Part shown: in pieces, positions 22,110 to 33,803 of the stretch | How the letters are laid out: each line of letters opens with the position of its first letter | Numbering within the stretch: the first letter of the stretch is position 1 | From: Beroe forskalii | Taxonomy: Eukaryota; Ctenophora; Nuda; Beroida; Beroidae | Direction of reading: 5' to 3' | Length of the DNA stretch: 64,000 nt | Assembly: GCA_011033025.1 (NCBI GenBank) | Contig: WFMF01000022.1 | Span: forward strand, 744,001-808,000 | Notes under the pieces: model-generated | Told to the model about the DNA's origin: nothing | What the model saw: the letters and a program-made list of their open reading frames with translations, nothing else | The model's database searches: none | Program-made: the position numbers and the translations under genes

Positions 22110-24246
22110 AACAAGAATTGCGCCTACCGGCACATTTCTTGTACCCGTTGTTCCCGTATGTAGGCGCTTAATTTCCTGTTCCCTGGGGCTGGTATTAAAT
22201 TTAAAACACGCCGTCATTTGATCGACGACCGTTGTCCGTCTTATTTACTGACATGATGAGTTGACGATAAAGCATGAAGTGACCTTCCAAATCATGATAC
22301 AATCGCGCTTCTTCTATCAATTAGTGTCACATCGCAATACTAACATCATTGAATCAATTTTATAAATATTCCTCATTATGCGGACGCTTTACATTTCCCT
22401 CTCCTACGTACAAGTTTAAATTAACGCGCGCAGATAAAAGTATCACGTGGGCGATTTCGTTCCACGTGCCCAATGTTCGCGCGCGCGTTCCCGCCATTTC
22501 GTAGAACTCTTTTCGTTTGGTTGCGCGCCGTTCAGAGTTTCATAACTATGATCACCATTTTCGTTACGCGTTTCGTTTTCTTATTGCTGCGTTGCAGATA
22601 TCAAACCGTTGCAATGTTCGCTATTATTTCACCCCAATTGATTGATTTTCAAGATTGAGATACAAAATATGATTACTGACCAAGATTAAGATAAAATATT
22701 CAGATATATTATCAATCGATGAACCGAGACAAACTCTCATGTCTTTCTTTCCTCTCGGCAATTCTTTAGATCATTTATAACTGATTTTATAACACTGCCC
22801 ATTGTAATTTGCCCGAACTGCCCGCTACTTAAAGAAGGCCAAATGACTGTGTGATTGAAATCCAATCAAATATTTGATTGATTCCGTGAAAATCGATATT
22901 GTTTCGATTTAATGATTAAAGAATTGTAGAATTTTTGAAAAAGAATTAATTTCAACATCAGCATGAACAGAGCATTGAACTCAAATACCTACAACGCTGT
23001 TAGCTAGCTGTAGCCCACAATGTAAAGGATGCCACTAAACCAAGCTACTCTGACGCGAGTGATATTATAAAGGAGCAGTTAGATGCATGAAAATGTACCA
23101 ACCACCACCACCACGACGACACACGGTCGCGCGCAGCACCTATTTCAGATTTAACAGTACGCGTATAGGTAGTATACACACAACCCCCAAAATACACGAT
23201 CTCTGCTAACCTATTCTCAATGCCTTTTTGTAACAAAAACGCGATTGGGAACAGGAAAAAATACCTACTGTATAGTGGCGCGAGGGATTTTTTCCTCTCC
23301 AATCGCCTTTTTGTTTTACAAAAAGGCAAATGAGAGGGTTAGCAGAGATCGTGTTTTGGAGGATTCTGGGAGAATTAGTGTATACTACCTTTATCAGTAC
23401 TGTTAATTCTGAAAAGTGCCCGGGTGGGGTAGAAGTCTCCACAAATGGGGGAGAAATTTCCACAAATGGGGGAGAAATTTCCACAAATGGCGTAAGAAAT
23501 CATGCAACTGCTCCTTTATAATATCAGTCAAGTCGGGGTATTTTGGAGTTTTTGGTGTAGTGGCATCGAGTGAAACTGTACACTGCGGTTAGCGGACAGG
23601 AATTTGGGTTCAATGCTCAGGTTATTCTAACCTTGAAATTGATTCTTTTTTAAACCTTGCTAGATCGATTTCATCGAATCTTTTCACGATTAAATAATTA
23701 ATTCAAAATATTTATCGATTTTCACAGTTTTGATTGGAGTTTGAAACATTTAGTCTTTTTTCAGCTTGAGCATCTTGATCTAACTGACAATGAATTAATG
23801 ATTTGAGACTTGAGTGCGACGATGGATCATGATGATTGGTCCAAGGAATTGAGTAGAAGTTATCCCCGTAATTATATGCAAATCTGCAATCTTTTTCATT
23901 CCGATACCTGCCCATCATTTCTATTTTCATGTTTATTGACCTCTTGAGTTCATGCGAAAGGAGTCGGGATGCAACAATAAGGTGCGACGGCTTTATATTA
24001 ACAGCAAAGAAAATGAAACGCGTAACAAAGTTGAACCCCCTGGTCATGAAACTGGGAACGGTGCACAACAAACAAATCTTCAAAGAGTTGTACAAATTGT
24101 GGTGATTGCGCGCGCGTAGATTTTGCCACGTGCATCCGGAACGTGCATGCGCGCGCTAAATCAAGCACATAGGAGAGGGAAATTAAGCGCCTGCATACGG
24201 GAACAATGGAAAACAAGAAAAGCACCGGCAGGCGCAATTCTTGTTC
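22110..24246. mobile_element. ~2.1-kb DNA element with ~65-bp terminal inverted repeats
   Basis: The left end (22110-22178) contains CAAGAATTGCGCCTACCGG, TTGTTCCCGTATG and AGGCGCTTAATTTCC. The right end (24176-24246) contains their inverted counterparts GAAATTAAGCGCCTGC, CATACGGGAACAA and GGCGCAATTCTTG. No transposase frame was found, so it is non-autonomous. Similar right ends lacking a matching left end are at 25434-25515 and 27307-27382. A smaller foldback element (23049-23528) sits within it. Confidence 0.7.
23049..23528. mobile_element. ~480-bp foldback element with TGCTCCTTTATAA ends
   Basis: The left end reads GTGATATTATAAAGGAGCAG and the right end CTGCTCCTTTATAATATCAG, forming terminal inverted repeats. 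The inner halves also fold: ACGATCTCTGCTAACC pairs with GGTTAGCAGAGATCGTG. A smaller hairpin, GCCTTTTTG/CAAAAAGGC, sits near the axis. Right-half relatives are at 24640-24815 and 26427-26605. Confidence 0.75.
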
Positions 24247-24639
24247 TTAAAGAGCAATTAAAGCCGAAGTAGAAACACCAAATCTAAGCGGTAAGCATGA
24301 GTCATCCCGAAATCACATGAGTGCAGAAAAAACTAGAAAATAAATTCGTTTGATGGAGGAGCACGGATAAGCTATAAAGGCGTTCAATCCGAACGAGGGT
24401 CGTCAGATCCGAGTGGAAAATACTTTTATACTGCTGTATGGCTGGTTGAAGCTTGAATAAAAGAGCTAGAGTCTTGATATAGGCGGGGTATAATCGAAAA
24501 TTGTCAAACTCGGCTAACGCCTCGTGTGATGATTTTCGAAAACGCACTCCCATTCGTTAGTTAATCGAACAACATGTTACAAATTTGTCAAATTTACACA
24601 CTTTCAAACTTGCTAAAGCCAGTGCAGTTTAGAAATGAA

Positions 24640-25515
24640 TTTTTCCCTCCCCATTGGCCTTTTTGTGAATACAAAAAGGCAAATGAGAGGGTTGGCAGAG
24701 ATCGTGGTTGGGAAGGTGAGAATAGGGATATGTGCATATCAGGTCAAGATTTGCAATAGAATAACTGTAATTTCTGGAAAGTGCCCGGACTGCTCCTTTA
24801 TAATATCAGTCGCGAAAATGTCCGTCCGTCCCCTTATCACAAATCTTCAAAATCACGAATTTTACAATCATTGGCTGTCGGTTTTCAAAACTTAAGTCTG
24901 ACTTGGTCCATCCGTGGGTAATGCTCAAATTCTCTAAAATTATGATAAATTCTAAATTGAAGGGCTGTTGAAGAATTCGTGACTTAAAATCTTAGGAGTG
25001 AGTTGGGCCATGGATTGAGGGATAAGATGATAAGGTTTCGGTTCTGTATTAGTTTTAGTACCAAACTGTATCACAATTCGACTGAATTCGACTAAGTTCA
25101 AAAAATACGGTGGGTCGATGTGATTTGTGAAAGACGAATGATTCTTTTCGGAACGAGTGACAGCATTGAAACAGAAAGCATGAAATTTGAAATTTTGAAG
25201 ATCAGATGAAAATTGACATCAACAGTCAAGAAAATACAGCGCGTGAATAAACGGATACACAAACTGATGCGAAACGTAAACCAATTCAACGAAATGGCGC
25301 GAAATCTACAACGAACTGATTACAACAACTTGGTACTCGGTGGTCGCGCGCAGCATTGGCGCAATATTTATACTCCTACTAGGAGTGCCTGTTGTAGATT
25401 GATGCTAAGGTTACATCAAGCACCGCCGGGGAGGGAAATTAAGCGCCTGCATACGGGAACATCCCACAAACAAGAATTGAAGAATTAAGCCCGCAGGCGC
25501 AATTCTTGTTATTAT
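24640..25515. mobile_element. Partial relative of the TGCTCC / GCGCCTGC elements
   Basis: Begins with the GGCCTTTTTG/CAAAAAGGC hairpin and GGCAGAGATCGTGG, passes a CTGCTCCTTTATAATATCAG end near 24793, and finishes with an AAGCGCCTGCATACGGGAAC end at 25434-25515. Between lies low-similarity AT-rich sequence with short frames only. Confidence 0.55.
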
Positions 25516-25925
25516 ATATTTTCGATTTCAGTTCCCAAACGTCATCTGCACACGTTCGGGCAATTTAGTGACAAATTAAGCCGATTTGAGAATTTCTGAT
25601 TTCTACACGTGTTGTGCGTTTTTTTTCATGTGCGGTATTGAAGTATTGAAAATGCCTTATAAATGCATTAGATATTACCATATTTTGATATTCCATGAGT
25701 GGTTAAGATGGTTTATGGGGGGTTTAATTTATTGGGATTGATGGAGGTTTAGAGAGCAAAACTGACTTAAAACACAGTTTTTTCAATATATAATTCACAT
25801 CATTTTCTCTAATTATTTCACGCTGTAATCTAAAGAATTACAGGGGGTTTAAAATCTACTAAAATTAACTTCCTATCATTGTTATCACATTATCATCTGA
25901 GTCAAAAATATTTCCAATATTACAG

Positions 25926-26052
25926 GTACATTCATCACATAATTAACGTTGGGATTGAGGGAGGAGAGGCGATCTGCCGTGACATTATCAACAACATCAT
26001 CAAATTCGTCAGAGATTACGTTGTCAGCTGGATCAAATCTATTGGTGGATGG
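25926..26052 (+). CDS. Bcl-2 family exon ending at BH2 GGW
   Basis: The acceptor is TATTACAG before 25926 and the donor is GTGAGT at 26053. The first base completes a split codon; the next 42 codons are open and include VGIEGGEAICRDI, KFVRDYVVSWIKSIGGW. The aromatic-rich WIxxxGGW ending is the BH2 signature. The exon is 127 bp. The strong donor and family-typical boundary support a real exon despite the repeats on both sides. Confidence 0.72.
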
Positions 26053-26426
26053 GTGAGTTTTTGTGGATCGTACTGCGCTAATGATAGTGCGGGTAATTTT
26101 TTAATTGTAGTTGTTGTTGTTGTTGTAGAGGCCAATGGTCTCTGCTGGTATCCTTAGTCCTTGGCTTAATACCTCAGACCTTTGACTGAACTTAACACGT
26201 CGTCCAGTTTACTGCCATTTTATTACTTTCACGATGATCGAGAGAAAAATCGATGTTTTGTGCCACACCAAGAAATAATTTTTTATAATTCAGTACTTGT
26301 GCACCCCAACCTGCAAATTGTGATCACGTCTGCGTTTTAGTCATAATAAGTCGTTCTATCATGAAACTTTCCGTACCCACTCCGCTGAATAGGATTTCAT
26401 GTCAAGATGTAATAGAGTCACTAAGA

Positions 26427-27382
26427 TGGAATTTTTTCCCTCCCCATTGGCATTTTTGTGTATACAAAAAGGCAAATGAGAGGGTTGGCAGAGATCGTGG
26501 TTTGGGAAGGTGAGAAATAGGATATGTGTATATCAGGTCCAGTTTTGCAATACAACTACTGTAATTTCTGGAAAGTGCCCGGATTGCTCCTTTATAATAT
26601 CAGTCGAGAAAATGTCCCTCCGTCCTTCCCCTTTTCACACAAATCTTCAAAATCACGAATTTCCTAATTCATGAAGCTTTCGGTTGTCAAAAATTTTAAT
26701 CTTATACGTTGACCAGGCCCATCCGTGCCACATTACCAGTCACTAAAGTTTTCATATCGATCAAATCTAATGTCCTGGAAATTGATTTTCATTTCGACTA
26801 TTTCAAACACAAAAAACACGATTTTTTTCGCCAAAAAAGATATTGACTGAGTAAATGTGGAGAAGGCTTGCCAAATTTGACTTTTCTCTGAGAAATGATG
26901 TGGAAAATTGAATCAATATTACAATAAAAAACTGAAATTTTACACGTATTGTTACACATAATTAACATGTCATTTCACGACTTGGTAGCGCAATCGGTTA
27001 GCGCGTTGGACTTTGTAGTGCTGGCACGCTAGAGGTCACGGGTTCGAGCCCGACTATAGTCAAATTTCAAATTTTTATTTTCTTAGCTTATCTTCAGTTT
27101 TCTGATAGCAAAAAATGATCCTGTACAGCCCAATCAGTTCATCAGAAAGGTTTTAAATCAGGTCACAGAAAATTTTCAGTAATAAGTTTAATTCAGCAGT
27201 TAGATTTCGAAATACACGATGGCACGATACTCAACTAAGCATGTTGCTCAGGTCGTTAAGACTAGAATTTCCAAAATGTTGAGTTACAAGACATCAAGCA
27301 TCGCGGGGGAGGGAAATTAAGCGCCTGCATACGGGAACAATGGACAAACAAGAATTGTGTCGGCAGGCGCAATTCTTGTTTG
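26427..27382. mobile_element. Second partial relative of the TGCTCC / GCGCCTGC elements
   Basis: Same order as 24640-25515: GGCATTTTTG/CAAAAAGGC hairpin, GGCAGAGATCGTGG, TGCTCCTTTATAATATCAG end near 26586, then an AAGCGCCTGCATACGGGAAC end at 27307-27382. A tRNA-like sequence lies inside at 26979-27061, which is absent from the other copy. Confidence 0.55.
26979..27061 (+). pseudogene. tRNA-like sequence with intact Pol III boxes
   Basis: The A box TAGCGCAATCGG and B box GGTTCGAGCCC fit the consensus, and the D arm (GCGC...GCGC) folds. The T arm can form only CGGG/CCCG with a six-base loop, the acceptor ends pair only at GACT/AGTC, and the 83-nt length leaves no standard 5-bp anticodon stem. 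I therefore read it as a degenerate tRNA or a tRNA-derived SINE head. An intron-containing tRNA cannot be excluded. Confidence 0.5.
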
Positions 27383-27389
27383 ATTAGAA

Positions 27390-28370
27390 AATATAAAAGC
27401 TGATTATAGTGATTAAAATATCTTATTTAAACTGATCAAAATGCCAGAATATGACTACTTTCGTCACGTTATCTTGGAGAGCCCCTAATCATACAATTTA
27501 TCAGTTATAACACAGAGATATGAACGGACCAAATCACAGCACTTCTGAACTGTGGTTTTTATATTAAAATAAATATATATCGTATCAGATAAACTTTTAT
27601 GTTACTGAGCAAGTAAGAATACTACGATTGTATCTTCCCACGCTGAGTCCTACCCTAGCCCTTTTCAGGGGGTATTTTTGCAGAATGAAGTCACGCAATC
27701 CAAACTGAAATGTATGTGAGTTTAATGTTAGACCCAAGGGCAGTATGAGGCCTTGATAATTACTGGGGAGAGCGTATTTTCGAATTTCCGATATTGGCAC
27801 ATATTGATTCGATGAGCTTTAAACGAGCAGTAGGTTCCACTGAAGATACTTTAGCAGCTTTTGTCCAGTTTTGGGCTTTCTCAGTTCCGTGAGCTAACCA
27901 ACAAGAAATCATTGATTGGAAACGATCTCCCTAGTACCTTCGTATTGCATGTGACAGTTGCTTCAAACAATATCTTTGGCACACATTTTGACAATATCTT
28001 CAGGCAAACGATATGGCAAACAGATTTGTTTTAGGTGTCAATATTTGGCGATCAATTATTTATATATTATAGGGTATGATATACGAATGTGTTGAAACTT
28101 AAATACACATAACACAGAGTGCTCAAGCTCTAGTAGCGAGCAAAATACAAATTGAAGCACATCGATCCAAGTCTTCACTAAAAGTTTCATGGCTATAAAT
28201 ACGCAATCGTCAGAAGAGAAAGTTCAATAATGACGATAACAAGATAATCAAGATTAGATCTGCTCCTTTATAAATAAAAAACATCGGAAAAATCTGCATA
28301 AATGAATTAAATTACGAATATGAACGAAAAACGTATGAAAATTATGCGAAATTATTGGAGGCCCCCTCTT
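27390..28370. other. Bcl-2 intron sequence, nothing specific
   Basis: AT-rich, no recognised exon. A CTGCTCCTTTATAAATAAA motif near 28260 resembles the end of the TGCTCC element family. Confidence 0.4.
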
Positions 28371-28620
28371 GTTTTGAAAAGCCCCCCCCCCCCCCCCAGA
28401 GGCCAGAAAAATCTGGGGGGGGGGCTTGGCTCTACGGCCTCCATAGGTTGTCCTCAAAAATTTGAACATCAAAATGAAGTGTAATCCATCTTTTCATATC
28501 AAAGCAAACGTGAATCATGATTTTATTTGTGTTTCTATGCAAAATTAGGGCTTTTAAATGTGAAAATTTGCTTATGAAAATGTAGGCCCCCCTGAGTTTT
28601 CAAAAGGCCCCCTGCCGTAT
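28371..28620. repeat. GC-rich repeat with a poly(C) tract and CCCCCAGA/TCTGGGGGGG hairpin
   Basis: A run of about 17 C at 28382-28398 is followed by AGAGGCCAGAAAAATCT and a G run, forming a hairpin. AGGCCCCCTCTTGTTTTGAA and AGGCCCCCTGCCGTATTTG-like blocks flank it. This looks like one degenerate element. The homopolymer lengths should be treated cautiously. Confidence 0.5.
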
Positions 28621-29869
28621 TTGAAATTTTTATGACACATCCTACCGTAGTGAGTCGGCCATATCATCTCTCTTGAGATGGTTGGTTCTTCCGCCTCCTC
28701 TCTCACATAAAGACTAGCTTATATAACATCAAGATCGAAGATAACAGTACTGTGTTGGCATCGAATGTCAAACGCAAGGAAATGTCTTCTTGAACCTTAA
28801 GGTATAAAAGCAACAGTTGTCCCTATGGTTGTTCGGATATGGCCTAGCCTGGTGAGCTTAGTGGATGTCCTTGCTGAACGGCATGTTAAACAAGGAAGTG
28901 AAGCTGAGAGGTTCCTTTCAGTCCGAGCAGCTATGGTGTCAAATGTTGGTATACCTACAATGAGTGTTTCTCAACGCAACCCCAGATTGAGGGGTTTGTT
29001 GTTACTGCTCCTTTTACCCTTTTTTTTCTTTTTTTCTTCAAACACCCTAATGTATTTGGAAACTCTCCTTGGTATTCAGGTAGCGAGGTGGATCAAGGAA
29101 AGGTGTATCAAGGAACTGCACAGGGACTTTATGTCAATCTATGATTGACTTACAGGCATAATTTCGACATCAACCACTTTTTTTGTAAAATTGAACCATA
29201 CCGGTACACTGAAAGTGAAGCCTGAATGTAGTTTGAAACATTTTTTTCAATTTTGAATGAATAAGTTTGATGATCTAACTTAAATGCAGTAGTCACTTCA
29301 TCCTTTCATAATGAATGAGTGACGTAACATAAATTTTTAAATGATGAGATGAGGTTGAGGTATGTAATATGTATCTTTCCCAAATCATGAGGTAGTGATG
29401 AGGTAGTATGTACTATGTATGCATGTTCAAAAAAGGCCGATTTTTGACGAGCTCATTTCTGACCTTAAACTTAACTGGCCTTGTGGACCAAATTTCACTG
29501 AGGTACGACTTAATAAGGTACCTGATACAATGCAGGCGAACATCGGTTGGTTAATATGAAATGGTTTAAAAGTGCTGCGAAATATTTGAATGCGAATTGG
29601 GATTACCAAGCCCGGGCTCTAGCCTCAACAAGTCAACACCAATGTCATGGCATCCTCGCCAGGTTCCCTGATATGAGGCAAACGCCCGCTAGTTCAACCC
29701 CAGAGACTCCCTAGAAGCCTAGATATAACAATGCCTACCTATAGATTAGAACTGCTTCGCGCGTTGTTTAGGTTTTAAGACCTTTCAAGGACTTCTAATA
29801 AATCCTTTCAATTTCATCAATTACCTACCCGTCATACATTACCAGGACCCTTTTATCTTATACTAGCAG
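28621..29869. other. Intron sequence with an unassigned 107-codon frame
   Basis: A plus-strand frame at 28825-29148 starts MVVRIWPSLV and includes a Leu/Phe-rich stretch from a T-rich tract. I see no domain, and codon composition does not look selected. 29376-29420 carries short GATGAGGTAG repeats. Confidence 0.3.
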
Positions 29870-32040
29870 GCCCGTTGGGCCTGCTATTACACAGCTCACT
29901 CGGCGCTGCTACGCAGTACCTCGTTCGCAAATTTCAGATCAGCTGAATGCTTTTTACCGCATCAAAAAACTACGATCCGTTCAAAAGTTACGAAGCAACG
30001 TAATCAAAACACCATTAACAGAAATGAGCGCGCGCGCAATTCTCCGTGCACGTGTCACCATGGTTACCCGCACAAATCGTAATGCGCGGGCGTTCCGAAG
30101 ATGTTTCCGCCGTTACGCACAAACAGAAAAACAGAGAATGCGAAATTATATTAGAGACTAGCAGGCCCGTTGGGCCTGCAAATACACAGCTCACTCGGCG
30201 CTGCTACGCAGCACCTCGTTCGCAAATTTCAAATCAGCTAAATACTTTTTACCGCATCAAAAAATTCCAATCATATCAAAAGTTATGAAGCTCCGAAATC
30301 AAAACAGCATTTAACGAAAATAAACGCGCGCGCAGTTAATCTGCACGTGCAATTTCTCCCATTGCCCGCGCGTTGCCATGGGGCGTGACGTACAGAAAAC
30401 ATACACGAAATGCGAAATTATAAGTAAGACTAGCAGGCCCGTTATTGTGGGTTCGAATGAGTGCCGGAAAGACTTTTTTACTTATAGTGACAAATTTTAC
30501 AATTTTGCCTCCGCTGCCTTTATGAAAAAAGTCATTCTGACTTGTAATTACATCATAAAAGTCCGTCTGATGCTGCTTAAAGCCTTTTACAAATACATCA
30601 GTAGAAATCCTAATCTGGTGACCAAAAACTAAGACAAATACGACGCAAATAACGGACATCTTAACATTAGACTTAAACCAGCCACTTTTGCAATAAAATT
30701 CAGACGGCTAGCCACTACAAATTTTAATGCCACTGGGTCAGCAAGCCTCTGAAAACACAATTTGTGAAAAATCACAAAATGTCTACTTCAAAGCTCACTC
30801 GGCGCTGCTACGCAGCACCTCGTTCGCAAATTTAAAAACCACATTTCAAATCGACCAAGTACATGAAAAAATTTACCGCATCAAAAAACTCCGATTCGTT
30901 CAAAAGTTATTAGAGATCGCGCAACGTAATCACAGCCCGCAAATACACAGCTCACTCGGCGGTGCTACGCAGCACCTCGTTCGCAAATTTCAAATTCACC
31001 AAATACTTCTTACCGCACCAAAAAACTCCGATCCGTTCAAAAGTTATTAGAGATCGCGCAACGTAATCAAAACACCATTAACAGAAATGAGCGCGCGCGC
31101 AATTCTCCGTGCACGTGTCACCATGGTTACCCGCACAAATCGTAATGCGCGCGCGTTCCGAAGATGTTTCCGCCGTTACGCACAAACAGAAAAACAGAGA
31201 ATGCGAAATTATATTAGAGATATAAAGTAAAGTCACACGTGAATAATGTTTGTTTGTGCCGCCGTATACAATTAAATTAGACCTTGCCAAGTAAATATCA
31301 AGAGAAACGAATGCAAAAGGGAGAAATGAGGCGCCGTTGCTATGGAAACCAATTTTTGCGCACGTGCAGATTATAATCAGTGCTATGCGAGAGCTTTCTA
31401 TTACGCTACTACTGTTAAATGAAGTTTGCTTTAGTTTTCTTTAATTTGACGTTTCCCTTATACTTCGAAGTCAAGATCTCAAGGTGGAGAAAGGACATAA
31501 CTTGAATAACGGAGGATATTTAAGACGAATTGTTTTCTGTGGCAGAGTTGTGCAGATAATCAATGCTGAGTCGGTGATAACAATAGTAACTATAGTTTCG
31601 AAACTAGCCGTTTAGTTTACAAAAGTGTACAACTCAATCGAGTCGAATATAGGTGTAACAGATTACGAAGACAGTTCCTAGCCTGGATTATGTAAAAAAA
31701 CAAAATGGTCCAATGTCAGTATCAGTATGAGAATTAACATTACATAGAATTCTTGCAATTAAAACGTAACGCTGCAACAAAACTCACGTGGTTTAGCATA
31801 ACTAACAATAACCGACGCCGTTATATTATATTTTCCACTCTGCTCCTTCATAAAATTGAATAATGATTTAATTGATTTCGTTACGAATAACTTTTGATGC
31901 AATTGGAATTTTTGATGCGGTAAGAAGCATCCAATCAATTTGAATGGTAGTTTTTAAAATTTGAGAACGAGGTGCTGCGAAGCTGTGTGATCTGTGTACA
32001 TCTGTACATGCAGGCCCAATGGGCCCGCTAGTTAGTTAAT
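29870..32040. repeat. Cluster of GCAGGCCCGTTGGGCCTGC-headed MITEs, at least five copies
   Basis: Copies start near 29872, 30155 and 30428 (head only) with ACTAGCAGGCCCGTTGGGCC. Headless copies lie at about 30795-30920 and 30945-31110. A reversed copy runs about 31890-32035, ending GCCCGCTAGTTAG. The body contains CAGCTCACTCGGCG, CTGCTACGCAGCACCTCGTT, CGCAAATTTCAAATCA and TTACCGCATCAAAAAAC. A ~145-bp tail with GCACGTGTCACCATGG, CACAAATCGTAATGCGC and CCGCCGTTACGCACAAACAG is repeated almost identically at 30000-30150 and 31072-31215. Confidence 0.8.
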
Positions 32041-32239
32041 AAAGGAGTTAGCTGTCCTTGTACAGACACTACAACACCTTAATTACACCTTTTTGAGGCT
32101 CTATTGCTTAATTATATGTAACTTTATTTCCTTAGATAAGGTTCCTCGCGGTAATGCACCACTCCTATGTGGCTAATGAATCCTGACATTGCGTGTTCCC
32201 ACCGGCGAATGTTAACATTGCATATTGCCGTTATTCCAA

Positions 32240-32500
32240 TCGAAATTCGTGTGAATTATTAGAGATGGGGTCAATAAGTCTACACACCATTCTGTTTCTA
32301 TTATCATTGTTTAACACCGATAGTGCTTTGAATTTATACAATACAAAGGTCACAGAACACACCCTACGTCTACTGTTTCCATTGTCATTGCTGTCGAACA
32401 CCGATAGTGCTTTGAAATTGAAATTATCATTTTTTACGGTACACACTTTACTGTTTCCATTACCATTACTAGCACTGCCAAGTGCCAGTGCTTTGCATTT
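32240..32500 (+). repeat. Three imperfect ~75-bp tandem repeats upstream of the sulfotransferase start
   Basis: AACACCGATAGTGCTTTGAA occurs at about 32311 and 32398, and a diverged copy (AAGTGCCAGTGCTTTGCATT) near 32479. They are separated by similar CACAC-CTACTGTTTCCATT blocks. In the open frame they translate to LLFPLSLL and NTDSAL-type units. They could be 5' UTR or a real N-terminal extension. Confidence 0.7.
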
Positions 32501-32612
32501 AACGGTTTGTTCCTCGATCCATTGTAGTCGAGGGCCCATTTTAACACGGAGCTCTGATCAGGAATTATACCACTCTGCTCCTTACTCGAATGCAGTATAT
32601 CTCTTTCTCAAC

Positions 32613-33803
32613 ATGACATTTGCTGGCATCGCAACGAATCCCCTGCGTACTCTGTACGCGATTATACCTTGTTTCCTCCTCCTACTTCTCTCCCTTGTCT
32701 CCTACTACTATGTCACACACAATGGCACATCAGAGAAGGTGGGGTCTCGCCCCCCGCGTGTGCTGCCCTCTGGGGTGTCTGACTCTGCGTTTAACCTGTC
32801 AATGAGCAGCGACAAGCACTTCGTCATCCTCCTGACCTCCATGCGGAGTGGCAGCACCTTCCTGGGACGCCTATTCGACGAGAACCCCCGACTTCAGTAC
32901 GTCTTCGAGCCAACGCACGATCTGCAAGTTAAGAATTTCTACCAGGTGGGTAAGTTGGCTGGCTCGCTACCTCGGCACACTGCCAAGGAACTGGCAGTGC
33001 TCTACCTCCAGCAAATCTTCCACAACTGCGAGATGTTCCCCTCCGTGTACTACCACGAGAAGTGGAAGTTCTGTGGGGACAGCAAGGAGAATAGGGAGAG
33101 ATTCGGGGCGGACGAGTGTCCCGGACCCTCTAAAATCAGTGACATTTGTAAGTACAGACGTACCTCTGCTCTCAAGGTAATCCGCCTGAGGAGACTCAGT
33201 GATCTGATGAAGATACGGAACCTTGAGACCCTGGACCTGCAGATAGTGCACCTCACCAGACACCCCAGTGGCTTGATGGAGTCCCGGGCTGCGCGCCCTT
33301 TCTTCGCGTGGGACGTTACCCTCCAGCTGAAGGAGCGGGATTACTACCCGCGACCCCATGACTCGGAGCTGACCACCAAACTAGCGTGGGAAGCCTACAA
33401 CTACTGCACTGAGACGGTGGAAGTAGCTCGGTTTGTGGAGCGGGTTCCTTGGCTCCGGGACCGGTACATGAGAGTAACTCACCACCAGCTCAGCAAGGAG
33501 CCCCAGGGCACCAGTAGGCTCATATACGACTTCCTGGGGCTGGAACTGACGGCAGAGATGCAGCAGCTGATCCACAACATTACCCACGGCAGCGAGGAAA
33601 ACGAGACTAAGGTGTGGGGAATCAGCTCGTCCCGGGTGTCGGAAAACCTGATTCATAGCTGGAAGAATATGGAAAGAGTACCGAGTTGGCATATCCGGGC
33701 CATTGAGACAATGTGTGGGCGGTTCTTTAACATGACTGGCGATGAATTCGTCTTAGATCCTATGAACTCGATGATATATGATTCAAAACACCCTAGCGTT
33801 TGA
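32613..33803 (+). CDS. Carbohydrate (6-O-type) sulfotransferase, single exon
   Basis: A Golgi type II membrane enzyme that transfers sulfate from PAPS to a sugar hydroxyl, of the GlcNAc/Gal/GalNAc 6-O-sulfotransferase (CHST1/3/7-like) family. From the chosen start it is 396 residues, close to the family norm. A short cytoplasmic N-terminus precedes a membrane segment at about 14-33. The 5'-phosphosulfate loop TSMRSGSTFLG is at about 75-85, the 3'-phosphate block VHLTRHPSGLMESR at about 212-225, and a C-terminal block LIHSWKNMERVPSW at about 345-360. Several N-glycosylation sequons (NGT, NLS, NIT, NET, NMT) lie after the membrane segment. The frame is intact. It stays open upstream to an ATG at 32193, adding 140 residues with three imperfect internal repeats; I prefer 32613 because it places the signal anchor normally. 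The gene lies in the Bcl-2 intron, same strand. Acceptor sugar cannot be read from sequence. Confidence 0.88.
   Translation: MTFAGIATNPLRTLYAIIPCFLLLLLSLVSYYYVTHNGTSEKVGSRPPRVLPSGVSDSAFNLSMSSDKHFVILLTSMRSGSTFLGRLFDENPRLQYVFEPTHDLQVKNFYQVGKLAGSLPRHTAKELAVLYLQQIFHNCEMFPSVYYHEKWKFCGDSKENRERFGADECPGPSKISDICKYRRTSALKVIRLRRLSDLMKIRNLETLDLQIVHLTRHPSGLMESRAARPFFAWDVTLQLKERDYYPRPHDSELTTKLAWEAYNYCTETVEVARFVERVPWLRDRYMRVTHHQLSKEPQGTSRLIYDFLGLELTAEMQQLIHNITHGSEENETKVWGISSSRVSENLIHSWKNMERVPSWHIRAIETMCGRFFNMTGDEFVLDPMNSMIYDSKHPSV

Noticed and set aside
23560-23640. Second tRNA-like sequence (GGGTTCAATGCTC B-box-like)
   Set aside because: The A box is weak and no cloverleaf could be drawn.
26979-27061. Functional tRNA gene
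   Set aside because: A and B boxes are good but the anticodon stem, T arm and acceptor do not fold as a standard tRNA.
28825-29148. 107-codon plus-strand frame
   Set aside because: No recognisable domain; the Leu/Phe run comes from a T-rich tract, and no splice or initiation context supports it.
32231-33692. Minus-strand frames opposite the sulfotransferase
   Set aside because: Shadows of the real plus-strand gene, which has intact family motifs.
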